Part shown: positions 60,091 to 64,000 of the stretch, piece after piece
How positions within the stretch are numbered: position 1 is the stretch's first letter
Layout: each line of letters begins with the position of its first letter
Source: Hafnia paralvei ATCC 29927
Lineage (GTDB): Bacteria > Pseudomonadota > Gammaproteobacteria > Enterobacterales > Enterobacteriaceae
NCBI RefSeq assembly: GCF_001655005.1
Contig: NZ_LXET01000062.1
Coordinates: forward strand, 1-64,000
Direction: 5' to 3'
DNA length: 64,000 nucleotides
Program-made: the position numbers and the translations under genes
The notes under the pieces: model-generated
What the model was told of the DNA's origin: nothing
Seen by the model: only the letters and a program-made list of their open reading frames with translations
Database searches by the model: none

Positions 60091-62133
60091 TTAGCCCTTG
60101 ATGCCATAATGACGCAGCATCGCATCGATTTTAGGCTCACGGCCACGGAAGTTTTTGAAGAGATTCATTGGCTCATCTGAACCACCCTGCGACAGGATAT
60201 TGTCGAGGAACGCACGACCGGTATCGACGTTGAAAATCCCTTCTTCTTCAAAACGAGAGAAAGCATCAGCCGATAACAATTCTGCCCACAGATAGCTGTA
60301 ATACCCAGCAGCATAACCACCAGCGAAAATATGGCTGAAGGCATGTGGGAAACGTCCCCAGCTCGGCGATGGCATCACTGCAACCAACGCTTTTACCTCT
60401 TTCAACGTCTCAAGAATACGAGCGCCCTGCGCAGGATCAAACTCGGTATGCAGACGGAAGTCGAACATCCCGAACTCGAGCTGACGCAGGATAAACAGCG
60501 CCGCCTGATAGTTCTTCGCTGCCAGCATTTTATCTAACATTTCCTGAGGCAACGGTTCATTGGTCTGATAGTGACCTGAGATGAACGCCAACGCCTCTGG
60601 CTCCCAGCACCAGTTTTCCATGAACTGGCTTGGCAGCTCGACGGCATCCCACGGCACCCCGTTAATGCCAGAAACACCCGCGGTTTCAATGGTGGTTAGC
60701 ATGTGGTGCAAACCGTGGCCAAACTCATGGAACAGCGTTGTCACTTCATTGTGAGTGAACAGCGCAGGTTTATCGCCGATTGGGCGATTAAAGTTACAGG
60801 TTAGATAAGCGACCGGTTTTTGTAAGCTGCCGTCGGCACGACGCAGACGCCCAACGCAATCATCCATCCATGCCCCGCCGCGCTTGTGTTCGCGCGCGTA
60901 GAGGTCAAGATAGAAGCTACCGCGCAGTTCGCCCGTTTCATCATACAGCTCAAAGAAACGTACCTCAGAATTCCACACATCGACATCATGGCGTTCTTTA
61001 GCGGTAATACCATAAATGCGTTTTACTACTTCGAACAAACCACTTAATACACGCTGCTCAGGGAAGTAAGGACGCAGTTGCTCATCGCTGATGGAGTAAA
61101 GGTGCTGTTTCTGTTTTTCGCTGTAGTAGGTGATATCCCACGCTTCCAACTCCGTCACATCATAGTGCTTGCGGGTAAACTCACGCAGCTCAGCTAATTC
61201 CTGAGCACCCTGTGGGCGAGCACGTTCAGCTAAATCATTGAGGAATGCCAGAACCTGCTGTGGGTTCTCTGCCATTTTGGTCGCCAATGATTTATCGGCA
61301 TAGGATTTAAAGCCCAGCAGCTGTGCAAGTTCGTGACGCAACTGCAGCGTTTCAGCCATGATTTCGCTATTGTCCCACTGACCTGCATTTGGTCCTTGAT
61401 CGGATGCCCGCGTGGTAAACGCCTGATACATCTCATGACGTAGTTCACGGTTATCGGCATAGGTCATAACCGGCAAATAACTCGGAATATCCAGAGTGAG
61501 TAACCAGCCTTCTTTTTCTTTGGATTCTGCTAACGCTTTCGCCGCAGCCATCGCACTTTCAGGTAGGCCCGACAGCTCTTTTTCGTCGGTAATCAGCTTG
61601 CTCCAGCCCATAGTGGCATCTAACACATTGTTGCTAAATGCTGAACCCAGCTCAGACAAACGCGCCATGATTTCACCATAACGCTGCTGTTTCTCTTTCG
61701 GTAAACCGATGCCTGACAGTTCAAAATCGCGCAGTGAATTTTCTACCGCTTTCTTCTGCGGCTTGGTGAGTACCGCAAAACCGGCACCCTCTTTCAGACT
61801 ACGATAGGCTTGATATAGCCCCTCATGTTGTCCAACCCACGTGCCATACTCAGACAGCAAAGGTAGACACTGTTCGTAAGCTTCGCGCAGCTCTGGACTA
61901 TTTTGTACGGAATTCAAATGACTGACCGGAGAAAAGATACGGCTCAAACGGTCATCAACTTCAGCCAGTGGCTGACACAGGTTGTCCCATGTAAATGGCG
62001 CATCTTGTGCGACCACGCGCTCAACCTCAGCACGACAATCTGCCAGTGCAGCTTTCACCGCAGGAACGATGTCTTCAGGTTTGATTTTAGAAAAGGGTGG
62101 CAGTTCGAACGGCGTCAGTAACGGATTGGTCAT
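60091..62133 (-). CDS. prlC: Oligopeptidase A PrlC
   Basis: Zinc metallopeptidase of family M3, 680 residues as in E. coli, which degrades oligopeptides including cleaved signal peptides in the cytosol. The zinc site is FHEFGHGLHHML (near residue 470) with the third ligand Glu in a following helix. The N-terminal helical channel region begins TNPLLTPFELPPF. It is followed by rsmJ, the E. coli order. AAGGAAGCG-type sequence precedes the ATG. Confidence 0.95.
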   Translation of the reverse strand: MTNPLLTPFELPPFSKIKPEDIVPAVKAALADCRAEVERVVAQDAPFTWDNLCQPLAEVDDRLSRIFSPVSHLNSVQNSPELREAYEQCLPLLSEYGTWVGQHEGLYQAYRSLKEGAGFAVLTKPQKKAVENSLRDFELSGIGLPKEKQQRYGEIMARLSELGSAFSNNVLDATMGWSKLITDEKELSGLPESAMAAAKALAESKEKEGWLLTLDIPSYLPVMTYADNRELRHEMYQAFTTRASDQGPNAGQWDNSEIMAETLQLRHELAQLLGFKSYADKSLATKMAENPQQVLAFLNDLAERARPQGAQELAELREFTRKHYDVTELEAWDITYYSEKQKQHLYSISDEQLRPYFPEQRVLSGLFEVVKRIYGITAKERHDVDVWNSEVRFFELYDETGELRGSFYLDLYAREHKRGGAWMDDCVGRLRRADGSLQKPVAYLTCNFNRPIGDKPALFTHNEVTTLFHEFGHGLHHMLTTIETAGVSGINGVPWDAVELPSQFMENWCWEPEALAFISGHYQTNEPLPQEMLDKMLAAKNYQAALFILRQLEFGMFDFRLHTEFDPAQGARILETLKEVKALVAVMPSPSWGRFPHAFSHIFAGGYAAGYYSYLWAELLSADAFSRFEEEGIFNVDTGRAFLDNILSQGGSDEPMNLFKNFRGREPKIDAMLRHYGIKG

Positions 62134-62348
62134 AAGGAAGCGTCCTGTATAGTTTTGCCATTAACAACGAAGGTTAACGGTCTTAGCCGCAGCAACGCGG
62201 CATATGAATAGATTCAACCAGCCGCCCAACTCTGCGAGCAACCGGTATAAAATTCGTGTTTAGATCTAAGATGAGGTTAAGTGTAGCGAAAATCAATGGC
62301 TGGTAGGTTCAATCGCTTTGATAGGAGGCACAACAAGCCCAAATACAT

Positions 62349-62714
62349 CTAAGAGCAAGAAATCTGCTCCATAACATGATTATCGTAAGTAATGGCAAAA
62401 AACGCAGGATAAGGGCTTTGTTGCTGCGTTTTAAACGCTAATTGCTGGTGAGAGGACAATTGCCAAGACAGGTATTTTTCACTGATGAAATACCCGTCAC
62501 CATTGCCTAATAAATCAACTAACTGTGACGTGCTTTTTGTACATAAATCGCGATCAACAGCCAGACGCCACACCATATCAAGCCGGTGCTTAGAAAGCTT
62601 CCAGCGTTGCTGATCAAATGGACTTGAGCCATAGCGTTTAAGCTGTTCTAAGCTAGAAGAGTCCTTACAGCTACACAACGTTAGTACGAGGGCTATGATA
62701 CTAAAAATGTACAA
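62349..62714 (-). CDS. Small putative lipoprotein of unknown function
   Basis: 121 residues starting MYIFSIIALVLTLCSCKDSS, a lipoprotein signal with a possible lipobox LCSC. The rest is a short, mixed domain (QQRWKLSKHRLDMVWRL) that I do not recognise. The start is a TTG at 62714, supported by a perfect AAGGAGG (62720-62726) at 5-base spacing. The gene overlaps the preceding gene by 14 bp, so translation is coupled. A role as partner (for example immunity or chaperone) of that gene is a guess. Confidence 0.72.
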   Translation of the reverse strand: MYIFSIIALVLTLCSCKDSSSLEQLKRYGSSPFDQQRWKLSKHRLDMVWRLAVDRDLCTKSTSQLVDLLGNGDGYFISEKYLSWQLSSHQQLAFKTQQQSPYPAFFAITYDNHVMEQISCS

Positions 62715-63234
62715 GTCTCCCTCCTTGCGCAGCTTTTAAGCACATTTCTGCAAGCTCATTATTGGGTCTTTGTGTTTGTCCAATATCCGCACCAACATAG
62801 TTATTAGCCATGTCCATACGCCTTTCTTCTCTCGGGTTATTAGGAAAGCGCTCATGCGCGTTGAGGTAATCCAGTGCGTCGTAATACCCCAAATCCCTCG
62901 ATAATAAAGCCGCGAAATAGCAATGCCTAAATGCATCAGACATATCATTATGGCCATTGTGACCAAATATCTGGATAGTTTTTTGCGTCGCCTCATCTGC
63001 CGAGAAGCGTATTACCGGGGCGCTGTAAGGACAACTCGCCACAAATAATTTTTCCGACTCACTCAACATATCAAATTGCTGCAATAACCCCATTGTAAAT
63101 CCCTTTTGCATGGCATTCCTTGTCACACAATTATCTGCTTTCAAGATTCGACCATTCTTTATCTGTATCACAAAACCAATATGCGATAATCCATAAAGTC
63201 TTTCATCGCCATACCGTTTATACTTAACCGTCAC
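62701..63234 (-). CDS. Putative DUF6973-like protein with DAFRH motif
   Basis: 177 residues from a GTG at 63234. The central segment HNDMSDAFRHCYFAALLSRD (near residue 95) and the following AHERFPNN...MDMANNYVGADIG form the His/Asp pattern I associate with DUF6973-type domains, which resemble zinc-dependent phospholipases. Upstream, the same frame extends without a normal start codon through SLLFWAAGVAAC, a perfect-looking lipobox signal (63235-63276). The true gene may therefore be a lipoprotein broken by a one-base shift, or start at a CTG. The product and substrate are unknown. Confidence 0.65.
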   Translation of the reverse strand: MTVKYKRYGDERLYGLSHIGFVIQIKNGRILKADNCVTRNAMQKGFTMGLLQQFDMLSESEKLFVASCPYSAPVIRFSADEATQKTIQIFGHNGHNDMSDAFRHCYFAALLSRDLGYYDALDYLNAHERFPNNPREERRMDMANNYVGADIGQTQRPNNELAEMCLKAAQGGRLVHF

Positions 63235-63292
63235 CTGCTGACATGCCGCGACGCCCGCAGCCCAAAAGAGCAGACTCGCTGTGCCTTGTCAC
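63235..63292 (-). pseudogene. Apparent frameshifted signal-peptide region of the DAFRH-motif gene
   Basis: Reading the minus strand from the GTG at 63292 gives VTRHS and then, after removal of one base, SLLFWAAGVAACQQ, which continues in frame into the gene at 63234. GTG 63292 and 63234 differ by one base in frame. AGGA precedes GTG 63292. This looks like a lipoprotein signal peptide with a +1 indel near 63276-63280. A sequencing error, a real mutation or a CTG start would all explain it. Confidence 0.5.
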
Positions 63293-63359
63293 GGTCCTAA
63301 TTTACCTATCCTAATGATTTTGTTTTAGTTATTAGAATATACGAAAGTTTAAATTCACT

Positions 63360-64000
63360 ATGCTCAGTTATCGCCACAGTTTTCACGCCGGCAATCATGC
63401 CGATGTCCTCAAACATACCGTTCAGAGCTTGATCATTGAATCGCTGAAAGAAAAGGATAAGCCTTTCCTTTATCTGGACACGCATTCCGGCGCGGGGCGT
63501 TATCAGCTCAGTGGTGAGCATGCTGAAAAAACGGGTGAATACCTAGAAGGTATCGCTCGTATCTGGCAGCGTGACGATATTCCCGCCGAGCTGGAAGCCT
63601 ATCTTAGCGCGGTTAAACACTTTAACCGCGGGGAGCAACTGCGTTACTACCCAGGTTCGCCGTTGATTGCTCGTCAGTTATTACGCGATTTTGACAAAAT
63701 TCATCTGACCGAACTGCATCCGACCGATTTCCCTCTCCTGCGTAATGAATTCGCTAAAGACGAGCGCGCAAAAGTGATGAAAGCTGACGGTTACCAACAG
63801 TTGAAATCACAGCTGCCACCCCTGTCGCGCCGTGGTTTCGTGCTAATCGATCCGCCGTACGAGATGAAAACCGATTATCAGGACGTGGTGAAAGGTATTC
63901 AGGAAGGCTATAAGCGCTTCGCTACTGGCGTATATGCGTTGTGGTATCCCGTTGTCCTGCGTCAGCAGATCAAACGAATGACGCGCGATTTACAAGACAC
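63360..64000 (+). CDS. rlmJ: 23S rRNA (adenine2030-N6)-methyltransferase RlmJ (partial, 3' end outside)
   Basis: Methylates A2030 of 23S rRNA. The first 213 codons are present; the full protein is about 280 residues, so roughly a quarter is cut off by the window end. MLSYRHSFHAGNHADVLKH, LDTHSGAGRYQL and the catalytic LIDPPYEMKTDY (near residue 163) identify it. It is divergent from the lipoprotein pair, with only about 67-125 bp for both promoters. Confidence 0.94.
   Translation, partial: MLSYRHSFHAGNHADVLKHTVQSLIIESLKEKDKPFLYLDTHSGAGRYQLSGEHAEKTGEYLEGIARIWQRDDIPAELEAYLSAVKHFNRGEQLRYYPGSPLIARQLLRDFDKIHLTELHPTDFPLLRNEFAKDERAKVMKADGYQQLKSQLPPLSRRGFVLIDPPYEMKTDYQDVVKGIQEGYKRFATGVYALWYPVVLRQQIKRMTRDLQD

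Noticed and set aside
1..64000. tRNA genes, insertion sequences, prophage or CRISPR array
   Set aside because: No cloverleaf, transposase, phage or cas gene was seen, and insertions lack terminal repeats that I can detect by eye.

Overview
The window looks like the chromosome of an enterobacterium. Base composition is close to 50% GC, and nearly every protein of the first 39 kb has a recognisable Escherichia coli counterpart in the same order. From overall protein resemblance, the moderate GC and the mix of E. coli-like and Yersinia/Serratia-like traits (for example a magnesium-type HemB beside tatD), Hafnia or a close relative is my best guess. This is inference, not proof.

Layout. Bases 1-110 hold the P1 promoter of a ribosomal RNA operon that leaves the window to the left. 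The next 20 kb is the core block hemG-trkH-yigZ-pepQ / fadBA / fre-ubiD / pepE / rfaH / hemB-tatD-tatCBA / ubiB-ubiJ-ubiE / rmuC. It is conserved relative to E. coli apart from the added pepE and hemB. Bases 20.2-24.7 kb add a DedA-family membrane protein, a short CstA-type carbon-starvation transporter and a CX5R phosphatase, then ysgA divergent from udp. Bases 25.8-35.2 kb carry the fsaB-ptsA / frwC-frwB-pflD-pflC-frwD / yijO cluster: a PTS with its own HPr-EI-EIIA fusion, a glycyl-radical enzyme with its activase, and an aldolase. metE / metR / yigM follow.

The right half is more mosaic. Bases 39.9-43.4 kb are a tightly coupled three-gene cell-envelope operon (an unknown outer-membrane barrel, a POTRA-less Omp85/BamA-type barrel and a probable DUF4056 lipoprotein) of unknown function; it is one of the best candidates here for an undescribed system. 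zntA and pirin (yhhW) follow, then a beta-glucoside PTS, GH1 glucosidase and LacI island inserted before gntR-gntK-gntU. Next come a DUF3142 gene followed by an orphan signal-peptide ORF, rhtC, and a two-component system divergent from a small Met/His/Lys-rich exported protein. Then come rsmJ and prlC, a pair of small genes whose products look like lipoproteins (one with a DUF6973-like DAFRH motif and an apparently broken signal peptide), and the start of rlmJ, cut by the window end.

Regulatory sites readable in the sequence include a perfect FadR operator before fadB, paired CRP boxes 52 bp apart before udp, a candidate tandem MetJ box between metE and metR, a MerR-type 20-bp-spacer promoter for zntA, a perfect CRP box plus a GGAAACCGGTTTCC operator before the glucoside PTS, and overlapping GntR operators before gntK. 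I see no tRNA, insertion sequence, prophage or CRISPR array.
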